DNA of 7,204 nt. Origin: Clostridia bacterium (GTDB lineage Bacteria; Bacillota; Clostridia; Christensenellales; UBA1242). Made by a program: the position numbers and the translations under genes. Within the stretch, counting starts at the first letter, position 1. Each line of letters opens with the position of its first letter. Below are positions 1-6,110 of this stretch, piece by piece. Below the pieces are notes generated by a model that was not told where the DNA came from, made no database searches, and saw only the letters and a program-made list of their open reading frames with translations. The stretch spans positions 1-7,204 of the forward strand of contig JAFZXQ010000049.1 of the NCBI GenBank assembly GCA_017616705.1. Direction: 5' to 3'.

Positions 1-1174
1 GCGGTTTTTGTATGTTTTCTGTTGTCACTTGCGTTGATTTTAAAACATTTTGCGCATTTTTCTCTAATTTTGTCACTCTATCATTCAAACTTTGACCAGA
101 AAGCGTTTTGATTATAGCAGTTTCTAAAACAATTCTAGGGCTTATGCTATATCTTAGTTCAGCTTCAACTTCACTTAAATTATATATAGTTGAAAGAATT
201 TTATCATACCTTTCACTTGTTGCCTGCTCTTTCATTTTCTTAAAGAAATCATTGCTAACAACAACATAGTTTTGTGCTTTTTCAGGAACTGTTAAGCAGA
301 ATAGTAAATCTCTAAAATATGAAATAAGGTCTTTACTTAAAACAAGTGGACTTTTCCCGCTTGAAAGCGCATCATCAAGGCTAGTTAAAGTTTTGCCCAT
401 ATCTCCGCTTAAAATGTTTTCAGCAATATCAAATAAAACTTCCCTGCTTGCAACGCCTAAAACTTTAACAACTTCATCACTTTTAAGGTTATCACCGCAA
501 AAAGCAATACACCTATCTGCCGCGCTTAACATATCTCTAACAGAGCCTTCGCCAGCTCTAGCAATAAGGTTAAGTGAAAGTTCATCATAGGTTATTTTAT
601 TTTCATCACAAATTTTCTTTAATAATGTTTTAAGCTCGTCAAGGCTAACAAGATCGAAATCGAAACGCATACATCTTGAAAGAATTGTTTGAGGAAGTTT
701 ATGAACCTCGGTTGTTGCCAAAATGAAAACAACAAACTTTGGTGGCTCTTCAAGCGTTTTTAAAAGTGCGTTAAAAGCATTAACGCTAAGCATATGAACT
801 TCGTCAATAATATAAACTTTATATTGCCCATTTATTGGCGGATATTTAACCTGCTCTTTAAGGTCTCTGATTTGATCAACGCCGTTATTGCTAGCAGCAT
901 CAATTTCAACAATATCAACATTTTCTCCGCTAAGCGCTTTGCAAACTTCACAACTTCCGCAAGCCGAACCATCTTTAGGATTAGCGCAGTTTATTGCTCT
1001 TGCAAAAATTTTAGCAGTGCTAGTTTTACCCGTTCCCCTGCTTCCACAAAACAAATAAGCATGGCCAATTTTGCCAGATTTTATCTGGTTTTTAAGCGTT
1101 TGAACAATCTTATCTTGACCAATAACTTCATCAAAAACTTGTGGTCTATATTTTCTGTATAATGCTAAATACAT
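1..1174 (-). CDS. dnaX: DNA polymerase III subunit gamma/tau (clamp loader ATPase), C-terminus off the window
   Basis: ATPase subunit of the clamp loader, which opens and loads the sliding clamp and, in the tau form, tethers the polymerase at the fork. Translating 1174 to 2 gives 391 open residues with no stop, so the gene continues past the left edge. Visible landmarks are the N-terminal YRKYRP block (residues 6-11), Walker A GSRGTGKT (44-51), a four-Cys zinc module (C63, C72, C75, C78), Walker B IIDEVH (122-127), the sensor-1 stretch ATTEVHKL ending in SRC (153-168), and sensor 2 GSVRDMLS (210-217). AAA+ domains I-II and most of the domain III collar are therefore present. The start is fixed by AGGAG (1181-1185) 6 nt upstream. 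It is the last visible gene of the mrnC-rlmB-sigH-dnaX run and starts 9 nt after the sigH stop. I see no A-AAA-AAG type slippery site in the visible part, but the usual frameshift region lies beyond the edge. Identity is near certain. Confidence 0.97.
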   Translation of the reverse strand, partial: MYLALYRKYRPQVFDEVIGQDKIVQTLKNQIKSGKIGHAYLFCGSRGTGKTSTAKIFARAINCANPKDGSACGSCEVCKALSGENVDIVEIDAASNNGVDQIRDLKEQVKYPPINGQYKVYIIDEVHMLSVNAFNALLKTLEEPPKFVVFILATTEVHKLPQTILSRCMRFDFDLVSLDELKTLLKKICDENKITYDELSLNLIARAGEGSVRDMLSAADRCIAFCGDNLKSDEVVKVLGVASREVLFDIAENILSGDMGKTLTSLDDALSSGKSPLVLSKDLISYFRDLLFCLTVPEKAQNYVVVSNDFFKKMKEQATSERYDKILSTIYNLSEVEAELRYSISPRIVLETAIIKTLSGQSLNDRVTKLEKNAQNVLKSTQVTTENIQKP

Positions 1175-1183
1175 CGCCTTCTC

Positions 1184-1756
1184 CTAAACCTTAATTTCTT
1201 TTGCTTTTTTCTTAATTCGTTGAATTGTGTTATCGATTTGCTTAACGTCTTTATCAAGTTTTGTTGCAATTTTTGACTGCGTTAAACCATCTAAATAAAG
1301 TTTTAACACCTCTTTTTCAAAGTCACTCAAATTCTTATTTAATTCGTTAAGCATTAAATCACTATCTTCACGATTTAAAACAATTTGCTCTGGGTTTTTA
1401 GCAAGCTCATTAGCAAGTTCTGCCCCGTTATCAAAATCCATTTCAAACTCATCATTGTTTTTATTCTTCTGAGTAAATGAAACATAGTTGTTAAGCGCCA
1501 TGTTCTTTTGATTATTGGCTTTTTTTATTGCGTCATAAATTTGTCTTTTGATGCAGAGCAAAGCAAAGTTCTTAAACTCTTTACTATTAAAACTTCCCCT
1601 ACTTTTATCAAAACTTCTATAAGCCTCAAGCAAACCAATCATTCCTTCCTGAAAAAGATCATCTTGGTTTCCACCCATCAAAAAATACTTCCTGCATATA
1701 GCACGAACTGTTTCTGAATAAGTTTCCAACAAGTTTTCTAATTCTTTTTCGTCCAT
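1184..1756 (-). CDS. sigH: RNA polymerase sigma-70 family factor, SigH (Spo0H)-like
   Basis: Alternative sigma factor of 190 residues that would direct RNA polymerase to its own promoter class. Region 2 spans about residues 14-95. It includes the core-binding stretch QDDLFQEGMIGLLEAYRSFD (31-50) and the block FALLCIKRQIYDAIKKA (64-80), then the NYVSF motif (90-94), which is typical of the SigH branch. Region 4 is about 134-188, with LDGLTQSKIATKLDKDVKQI (155-174) as the helix-turn-helix. The acidic, Asn-rich linker at 97-125 is poorly conserved in the family. It is somewhat shorter than Bacillus SigH (about 218 aa), mainly at the N-terminus. In Bacillus SigH controls entry into sporulation and competence; that role here is inferred. 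The gene also lies next to rlmB/mrnC in Bacillus, which supports orthology. It starts 5 nt after the rlmB stop, and its only Shine-Dalgarno candidate (AAGG, 1760-1763) is just 3 nt from ATG, so translational coupling is likely. Confidence 0.85.
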   Translation of the reverse strand: MDEKELENLLETYSETVRAICRKYFLMGGNQDDLFQEGMIGLLEAYRSFDKSRGSFNSKEFKNFALLCIKRQIYDAIKKANNQKNMALNNYVSFTQKNKNNDEFEMDFDNGAELANELAKNPEQIVLNREDSDLMLNELNKNLSDFEKEVLKLYLDGLTQSKIATKLDKDVKQIDNTIQRIKKKAKEIKV

Positions 1757-1761
1757 TTTCC

Positions 1762-2481
1762 TTACTTTTTATTTTGCCTTACAACTTCATAGGCTAAAAT
1801 TCCCGCACTAACGCTAGCGTTAAGTGAATTAATTTTGCCAAACATTGGAATGCTTATAACTTCATCGCTTTCTTTTCTAACAAGATCACTAACTCCGCTA
1901 CCTTCATTGCCAATAACAATAGCAACATTTCCTTTTAGGTTAACTTCTCCCATATCTTTTCCGTTCATATCAGCAGCATAAACCCACACGCCATTTTCTT
2001 TTAAATATTTAATTGCTGAAGCGAGATTTGTTACTTTGCAAACAGGAACAAATGCCGTTGCCCCGGCACTTGTTCTAATAACAGTTTCATTAACAACCGC
2101 TGACCTGTTTTTAGGAATAATAACAGCAGTAACTCCAGCGCAGTCAGCAACTCTTAAAACGCTTCCAAGATTATGAGGGTCCATAACATTGTCTAAAATG
2201 ATAAAAAACAAATTGCCATTTTTGTTTTTGTTTACAACTTCTTCAAGGTCAGCGTAAACAAATTCTGTAGCGATTGCAATAACACCTTGATGATGACCGG
2301 TTTGGCTATTTTTATCTAGATTTGTTTTAGGAACAAATTCAACTTTAATTCCCCTTTCACGCGCCTGGCCAACAATCTCACGCAATTTAGCATCAGCTGT
2401 TTTATCTAAAACAGATATCTTTTCAATTGTTAAATTTGAATTTAACAATTCAAAAACTGCATTTTTCCCTTCAATTTGCAT
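1762..2481 (-). CDS. rlmB: 23S rRNA (guanosine-2'-O-)-methyltransferase RlmB, SpoU/TrmH family
   Basis: SAM-dependent 2'-O-methyltransferase. RlmB of E. coli modifies G2251 in the peptidyl-transferase P loop of 23S rRNA, and the same role is inferred here. The 239 residues cover the full family length. An N-terminal L30e-like substrate-binding domain (about 1-75) begins with IEGKNAVFELL and carries the HHQGV element (63-67). The SPOUT knot domain follows with motif 1 (LDNVMDPHNLGSVLRVADCAG, starting at 96, with N104 and R110), motif 2 (IVIGNEGSGVS, 188-198) and motif 3 (SLNASVSAGI, 219-228). The start has a strong AGGAG (2488-2492) 6 nt upstream, overlapping the mrnC stop region. It is the second gene of the minus-strand operon. 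The mrnC-rlmB pair is an established Firmicutes neighbourhood linking 23S rRNA maturation and modification. TrmH and RlmB are hard to separate by motif alone, but the N-terminal domain and context favour RlmB. Confidence 0.93.
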   Translation of the reverse strand: MQIEGKNAVFELLNSNLTIEKISVLDKTADAKLREIVGQARERGIKVEFVPKTNLDKNSQTGHHQGVIAIATEFVYADLEEVVNKNKNGNLFFIILDNVMDPHNLGSVLRVADCAGVTAVIIPKNRSAVVNETVIRTSAGATAFVPVCKVTNLASAIKYLKENGVWVYAADMNGKDMGEVNLKGNVAIVIGNEGSGVSDLVRKESDEVISIPMFGKINSLNASVSAGILAYEVVRQNKK

Positions 2482-2490
2482 AATTTTCTC

Positions 2491-2889
2491 CTAAAAAGAC
2501 CCAATTTTGCCGTTTTGAAAGCCAACTAAAACAACTTCCAAAATTTCATCAATTCTTTCTTTACGGTCATTTAAATAAAGATAACCTAAAACTGCTTCAA
2601 AAGCCGTTGCATATCTATAATCAATAACAGAATAATTTTTAGCCGTTGAATGAGTGTGGGTGTTACGTGCTCTTTTAGCAACGTCTTTTTCTTCACTTGT
2701 TAAACTTTCTTCAATAAGCCTAAAACTTTCAGCCTGCGCTTTCGCATTAACAATCTTGTTTATAACTCTCGTTATTGCGTTTGGGTTTAAATCAGTTGTA
2801 ATTGCAAAATGTTTTCTTAAAACCAAACTTTCAACAGCGTCCCCAACAAGCGCATAAACAAGGCTTTGTTTGTTTTTAACATTATCCAT
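2491..2889 (-). CDS. mrnC: Mini-ribonuclease III (23S rRNA maturation RNase)
   Basis: Homodimeric RNase III-type enzyme lacking the double-stranded RNA binding domain; in Bacillus it trims both ends of 23S rRNA. The 132-residue length matches the family. The catalytic-domain signatures are YALVGDAVE (12-20), with D17 as the expected metal ligand and catalytic Asp, VNAKAQAESF (47-56), KRARN (72-76), and YRYATAFEAVLGYLYL (91-106), with E98 as the second acidic metal ligand. It is promoter-proximal in a minus-strand operon with rlmB, sigH and dnaX. In Bacillus it follows cysS, which is absent here. The ATG has no Shine-Dalgarno sequence; instead a -10 box ends 6 nt upstream, so translation probably begins at the very 5' end of the mRNA. 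There is no in-frame Met, and no in-frame GTG or TTG in the first codons, that would give a conventional leader without cutting into the domain. Confidence 0.95.
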   Translation of the reverse strand: MDNVKNKQSLVYALVGDAVESLVLRKHFAITTDLNPNAITRVINKIVNAKAQAESFRLIEESLTSEEKDVAKRARNTHTHSTAKNYSVIDYRYATAFEAVLGYLYLNDRKERIDEILEVVLVGFQNGKIGSF

Positions 2890-2895
2890 AATTTG

Positions 2896-2924
2896 ATTAT
2901 ACCACCATTTTTAAAGTTTATCAA
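2896..2924 (-). promoter_or_regulatory. Sigma-A-type promoter of the mrnC-rlmB-sigH-dnaX operon
   Basis: Read on the minus strand, this has -35 TTGATA (2919-2924), a 17-nt spacer, and -10 TATAAT (2896-2901) preceded by TGG, which gives an extended -10 (TGn). It matches the housekeeping consensus at 11 of 12 hexamer positions. With the usual 6-nt discriminator, transcription starts at 2889, the A of the mrnC ATG, predicting a leaderless transcript. No other comparable promoter is seen for the operon. Confidence 0.85.
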
Positions 2925-2977
2925 GATAATTTAAAACCAACCATCATAATTAACTTGCTAACAAAATATCATTTAAT

Positions 2978-3712
2978 ATGGCAAAATTTGTTAAAAAGTA
3001 TAAAAAGTTTTTTGGTGGGCTTATTAGTTTTATTGTCTGTTTAGCAATTCTTTTTTCGGCTAGTTTTATTTTATCTTCCACTTCAGCGGCAGCCGTTTCA
3101 AGCGAGGAAGTTCCTAACATTGGTTATACTATTGTTATTGACCCAGGTCACGGCGGGCTTGACCCCGGCTCTATTGGAAGAGTAACAAAGGTTAAAGAGG
3201 CCGAACTTAATTTGAAAATTTCTAACGAACTAACTAAACTTTTAAAACAAGTTGGAATAAATGTTGTCTTAACGCGAACAAATGAAAATGGGCTTTATGG
3301 GCTTTATAGTTCTAACTATAAAAAACGCGACATGCAAAAGCGCAAAGAAATAATAATGTCAGTTAAACCAAATATGGTTGTTAGCGTTCACATGAATAGT
3401 TTTACCAACACAAAACTTCGTGGGGCCCAGGTTTTTTATGATAAAAACAGCGAAATAAGCAGGACTCTTGCCCTTTCAATCCAAGAGTTTTTCACCTCTG
3501 AACTCCCTGCAAGTGATAAAGGTGTTAGCATCGGTGATTACTTTATGCTAAAATGCACAGATGCTCCTTCTGTTATTTGTGAATGTGGATTTTTATCTAA
3601 CGCTGAAGATGAAAAATTATTGCTTGATGAAAACTACCAAGTTAAAGTTGCAAGTTGCATTTATAAAGGGATTGCTAAATTTTTAAATTTAAACGCAAAA
3701 CAAAGCGTTTAA
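2978..3712 (+). CDS. cwlD: N-acetylmuramoyl-L-alanine amidase, Amidase_3 family, CwlD-like
   Basis: Zinc amidase that cleaves the MurNAc-L-alanine bond of peptidoglycan. In Bacillus, CwlD acts on spore-cortex strands as the first step of muramic-lactam formation. The 244 residues open with a basic N-terminus (AKFVKKYKK) and a hydrophobic segment (about 12-40), a signal peptide or membrane anchor. One Amidase_3 domain follows (about 50-238). Zinc ligands are H58 in IDPGHGG, the Glu of AELNLKI (near 75) and H138 in VSVHMNSF; the catalytic Glu lies in ICECGFLSN. The block YKKRDMQKRKEI resembles the Bacillus CwlD segment YSRRKTEDLRAR, and there is no SH3, SPOR or LysM module, both supporting CwlD over vegetative amidases. 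No Shine-Dalgarno sequence precedes the ATG, yet the positively charged start of the anchor fits this position. The gene is divergent from mrnC and stands alone, as the next gene has its own promoter. A general Amidase_3 enzyme is the alternative. Confidence 0.82.
   Translation: MAKFVKKYKKFFGGLISFIVCLAILFSASFILSSTSAAAVSSEEVPNIGYTIVIDPGHGGLDPGSIGRVTKVKEAELNLKISNELTKLLKQVGINVVLTRTNENGLYGLYSSNYKKRDMQKRKEIIMSVKPNMVVSVHMNSFTNTKLRGAQVFYDKNSEISRTLALSIQEFFTSELPASDKGVSIGDYFMLKCTDAPSVICECGFLSNAEDEKLLLDENYQVKVASCIYKGIAKFLNLNAKQSV
3689..3712 (+). other. Hairpin overlapping the cwlD stop codon
   Basis: An 8-bp perfect inverted repeat, TTAAACGC (3689-3696) and GCGTTTAA (3705-3712), is separated by the 8-nt loop AAAACAAA. 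It covers the last codons and the TAA of cwlD. The bases after it (GCCCAATCAA) are not a T-tract, so it is not a standard intrinsic terminator. It may slow 3' decay or be chance in AT-rich DNA. Confidence 0.3.
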
Positions 3713-3736
3713 GCCCAATCAAATTCTATCATACTC

Positions 3737-3765
3737 TTGCTTAAATCAATAAATTAGTATATAAT
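3737..3765 (+). promoter_or_regulatory. Sigma-A-type promoter of the HD-domain gene (and probably gltX)
   Basis: -35 TTGCTT (3737-3742), a 17-nt spacer, and a perfect -10 TATAAT (3760-3765). The -10 ends 6 nt before the ATG at 3772, so the predicted first transcribed base is the A of the start codon. No Shine-Dalgarno motif occurs between the -10 and the ATG (AGCAGT). gltX follows after 70 nt with no clear promoter or terminator between, so this promoter probably serves both genes. Confidence 0.8.
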
Positions 3766-3771
3766 AGCAGT

Positions 3772-4365
3772 ATGGACAAAGAATTAATTGAACAAAACAA
3801 AACAACATTTATAATGCTTGCTAAAGATGACATTAAACGTGAAGGTATTGACGCACTTCTTACTTGGCTTGAAAGCAGTGACTTTTTTACTGCCCCAGCC
3901 AGCACTAAATTTCACCTTTGCGAAGAAGGTGGGCTTTGCGCTCATTCTCTTAATGTTTATGAAAGAATGGTTAGGCTTTGTGATGCTGAATATGGTGAAG
4001 ATGGTTACAATAAAGAAAGTATTGCAATAATTGCTCTTTTCCATGATCTTTGCAAAACTAATATCTATAAAACAGAAATGAGAAATGTTAAAGAAAATGG
4101 TGAATGGGTTCAAAAGCCATTTTATACCGTTGATGATTCCCTTCCTTATGGCCACGGCGAAAAAAGCGTTTATATGTTAAGCGGGTTTATGAAATTAACT
4201 CGTGATGAAGCAATGGCAATTAACTGGCATATGGGTGGTCTTGATGCAAGAAGTCAAGGTGGAAGTTTTGAATATTCTAAAGCGTTTACAAAATACCCGC
4301 TTGCATTACTTATTCATTTAGCAGATATGCAGGCAACTTTCATTGACGAAAACGTTGAAGAATAG
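3772..4365 (+). CDS. HD-domain phosphohydrolase family protein, substrate unknown
   Basis: Soluble 197-residue protein of the metal-dependent HD superfamily, whose members hydrolyse phosphomonoesters or phosphodiesters of nucleotides. Candidate metal ligands are in order: H58 (GLCAHSLNV), the doublet H91-D92 (ALFHDLCK), H128 (YGHGEKS), H153 (NWHMGG) and D185 (HLADMQA). The stretch SSDFFTAPASTKFHLCEEGG (35-54) is characteristic of a small HD hydrolase family common in Firmicutes genomes and phages. The HD domain also resembles that of the exonuclease YhaM, but the OB-fold of YhaM is absent. It has no signal peptide, transmembrane segment or second domain. It has its own promoter, and its ATG falls at the predicted transcription start. 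Met15 (ATG at 3814) is an alternative start, but it also lacks a Shine-Dalgarno site. gltX follows after 70 nt, probably in the same transcript; a functional link to tRNA charging is unproven. The family call is strong, the biochemical role open. Confidence 0.85.
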   Translation: MDKELIEQNKTTFIMLAKDDIKREGIDALLTWLESSDFFTAPASTKFHLCEEGGLCAHSLNVYERMVRLCDAEYGEDGYNKESIAIIALFHDLCKTNIYKTEMRNVKENGEWVQKPFYTVDDSLPYGHGEKSVYMLSGFMKLTRDEAMAINWHMGGLDARSQGGSFEYSKAFTKYPLALLIHLADMQATFIDENVEE

Positions 4366-4425
4366 CAAAAACCGCAAAAAATGGATAAAATTAATTAAAA
4401 ATAGTGAAAATTTTGAAAAATACAT

Positions 4426-4430
4426 GGGAG
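4426..4430 (+). promoter_or_regulatory. Shine-Dalgarno site that fixes the gltX start
   Basis: GGGAG lies 5 nt before the ATG at 4436. The longer reading from the ATG at 4343 would add 31 Lys/Asn-rich residues, overlap the HD gene, and have no ribosome binding site. This site therefore decides in favour of the ATG at 4436. Confidence 0.8.
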
Positions 4431-4435
4431 AAATT

Positions 4436-6067
4436 ATGGATTATAAAAAATTAGCAGATTTATTGTTTCCAGAAGTTGATAAAGATTTTAATTATTATAT
4501 TAATAAATATAAAAAGCGTAATCTTCCTGCCGGCGCAGAAGTTACAAGAATTGCCCCTAGCCCAACCGGATTTTTACACGTTGGAACAATTTACGGCGCG
4601 CTCGCCGACTATTTTACTGCTAAAAATTCAAATGGTGTTTTCTATATGCGCCTTGAAGACACAGATTCAAAGCGAGAAGTCGCAAATGCCGGCGAAATTG
4701 CCTATGATATGCTTTGTTATTATGACGTTTGCCCAATGGAAGGCTACCGCGGGAATAAAGCGCAAATCGGCGATTATGGCGATTATATTCAATCAAAGAG
4801 AATGAATATTTATAAAGCCTTTGCTAAACATTTAGTTTCTATCGGCAGAGCTTTTCCTTGTTTTTGTTCTAAAAGCGAAACAAAACAAGATATAATTGAC
4901 AGGCGAAACGAACAACTTGAAAACAGCGACGATATTGAGGAAAAAGACGTTTGTCGAAACCTAACTTACGAACAAATTGAAAGCAATATTAAAGCAGGAA
5001 AACCTTTTGCTATAAGATTATTAAGCCTTGGCAACCCTGATAAAACTTTTGAATTTACTGATTTAATTAAAGGCAAAAGACAAATAAGAGAAAACAATAA
5101 AGATATCGTTTTACTAAAAAGTAATGGAATTCCTCCTTATTCTCTTGCCCATCTTGTTGATGATACTTTAATGGGAACAACGATCGTAATAAGGGGCGAA
5201 GAATGGTATCCTTCACTTGCTGCTCACCTTGAACTTTTTGACGCTTTTGGTTTACCAAGATTAAAATATGCTCACACTCCTGTTATTTGTAAAAATGATG
5301 AAAATGGTGGAAAACGAAAACTCAGCAAAAGGAAAGATCCTGAAGCAGACGCAAGGTATTTTATAACTAAAGGTTACCCAAAAACTAGCCTAATTGAATA
5401 TTTGATCAACCTTCTAAATAGTGATTTTGAACTCTGGAGAGCAAACAACCCTGACCTACCTTATACCGAATTTAAATTTAGTTTATCTAAAATTGGCTCA
5501 AACAACCCAATGTTTGACTTCAATAAATTAAATGATATATCTAAAACAGTTATATCTAAAATGACTGCTAAAGAGGTTTATAACGGCGTTTTAACTTGGG
5601 CTAAAGAATTCAGTCCAAAATTTGCAAAATTTCTTGAAGAAAACCGCAATTATTGCGAAAAAGTGTTTAATATTGACCGCGAAACGCCAAAGCCAAGAAA
5701 AGATATTTATTGCTGGAGCATGGTTGAAGAATATTATAGTTATATGTTTGGTTTGGTTACTTCAACAGAACTTGAAAAACAAGACGAAGCTAATTATAAA
5801 GAATTTATTTTAGCTTACGGCAAAAACTTTAAACTTCCTAAAACTAAAGAGGAATGGTTTAATGGCGTAAAACAAGTTGCTTCAACTTTAGGTTATGCAA
5901 CTGACAACAAAGCCTACAAAGAAAACCCAACTGCCTTTAAGGGAAATGTTGCAAAAGCTTGTGAGTTTATAAGGCTTGCCCTAACGGGAAGAAAAAATAG
6001 CCCTGACCTTTACGAAATCATGACTATTTTAGGAAATGACGAAATAAATAAGCGTTTTAAAATTTAA
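4436..6067 (+). CDS. gltX: Glutamate--tRNA ligase (class I, long Firmicutes form)
   Basis: Charges tRNA-Glu with glutamate in the cytoplasm. If the organism uses the GatCAB amidotransferase it would also misacylate tRNA-Gln, which cannot be told from this window. From the ATG at 4436 the protein has 543 residues. It has an N-terminal lead-in LADLLFPEV (6-14), typical of the roughly 550-residue Clostridia form. The class I signature 1, APSPTGFLHVG (40-50), follows, with HVGT in place of the commoner HIGG/HIGH-type tetrad. Next are FYMRLEDTDSKREV (69-82), a CFC pair (142-144) with C173 as candidate zinc ligands, the tRNA/amino-acid site IRGEEWYPSL (252-261), and signature 2, KLSKRKDPEA (295-304). 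The rest is the anticodon-binding helical region, ending in a complete C-terminus at the TAA. It is convergent with rpoC and shares its terminator. gltX near mrnC, rlmB and sigH echoes the Bacillus layout. Confidence 0.95.
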   Translation: MDYKKLADLLFPEVDKDFNYYINKYKKRNLPAGAEVTRIAPSPTGFLHVGTIYGALADYFTAKNSNGVFYMRLEDTDSKREVANAGEIAYDMLCYYDVCPMEGYRGNKAQIGDYGDYIQSKRMNIYKAFAKHLVSIGRAFPCFCSKSETKQDIIDRRNEQLENSDDIEEKDVCRNLTYEQIESNIKAGKPFAIRLLSLGNPDKTFEFTDLIKGKRQIRENNKDIVLLKSNGIPPYSLAHLVDDTLMGTTIVIRGEEWYPSLAAHLELFDAFGLPRLKYAHTPVICKNDENGGKRKLSKRKDPEADARYFITKGYPKTSLIEYLINLLNSDFELWRANNPDLPYTEFKFSLSKIGSNNPMFDFNKLNDISKTVISKMTAKEVYNGVLTWAKEFSPKFAKFLEENRNYCEKVFNIDRETPKPRKDIYCWSMVEEYYSYMFGLVTSTELEKQDEANYKEFILAYGKNFKLPKTKEEWFNGVKQVASTLGYATDNKAYKENPTAFKGNVAKACEFIRLALTGRKNSPDLYEIMTILGNDEINKRFKI

Positions 6068-6076
6068 ATAAACAAT

Positions 6077-6110
6077 AAAAAAGATGCTCAAATGAGCATC
6101 TTTTATTTTT
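6077..6110. terminator. Bidirectional intrinsic terminator between gltX and rpoC
   Basis: The GC-containing arms GATGCTC (6083-6089) and GAGCATC (6094-6100) are extended by A/T pairs to AAAAGATGCTC and GAGCATCTTTT, an 11-bp stem with a 4-nt AAAT loop. On the plus strand it is followed by TTTTATTTTTTATT; on the minus strand by TTTTTTATTGTTTATTT. It therefore works in both directions. It starts 9 nt after the gltX stop and directly abuts the rpoC stop codon (6110-6112). Confidence 0.92.

Noticed and set aside
2..120. Programmed frameshift site for gamma/tau production in dnaX
   Set aside because: The minus-strand sequence has short A-runs but no A-AAA-AAG or similar heptamer in frame with a stem-loop; the usual position is off the window.
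794..1162. 122-codon plus-strand frame
   Set aside because: It is antisense to the conserved ATPase domain of dnaX, with low-complexity composition and no recognisable motif.
3689..3712. Intrinsic terminator for cwlD
   Set aside because: The hairpin lies over the stop codon and no T-tract follows it; listed only as a hairpin.
3784..4155. 123-codon minus-strand frame
   Set aside because: It is antisense to the HD-domain gene, which has conserved metal-binding motifs; the shadow has none.
4343..4435. Longer gltX reading frame from the ATG at 4343
   Set aside because: It overlaps the end of the HD gene, encodes Lys/Asn-rich sequence without family similarity, and has no ribosome binding site; the ATG at 4436 has GGGAG.
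4476..4805. 109-codon plus-strand frame
   Set aside because: It is an alternative frame inside gltX across the conserved signature 1 region.
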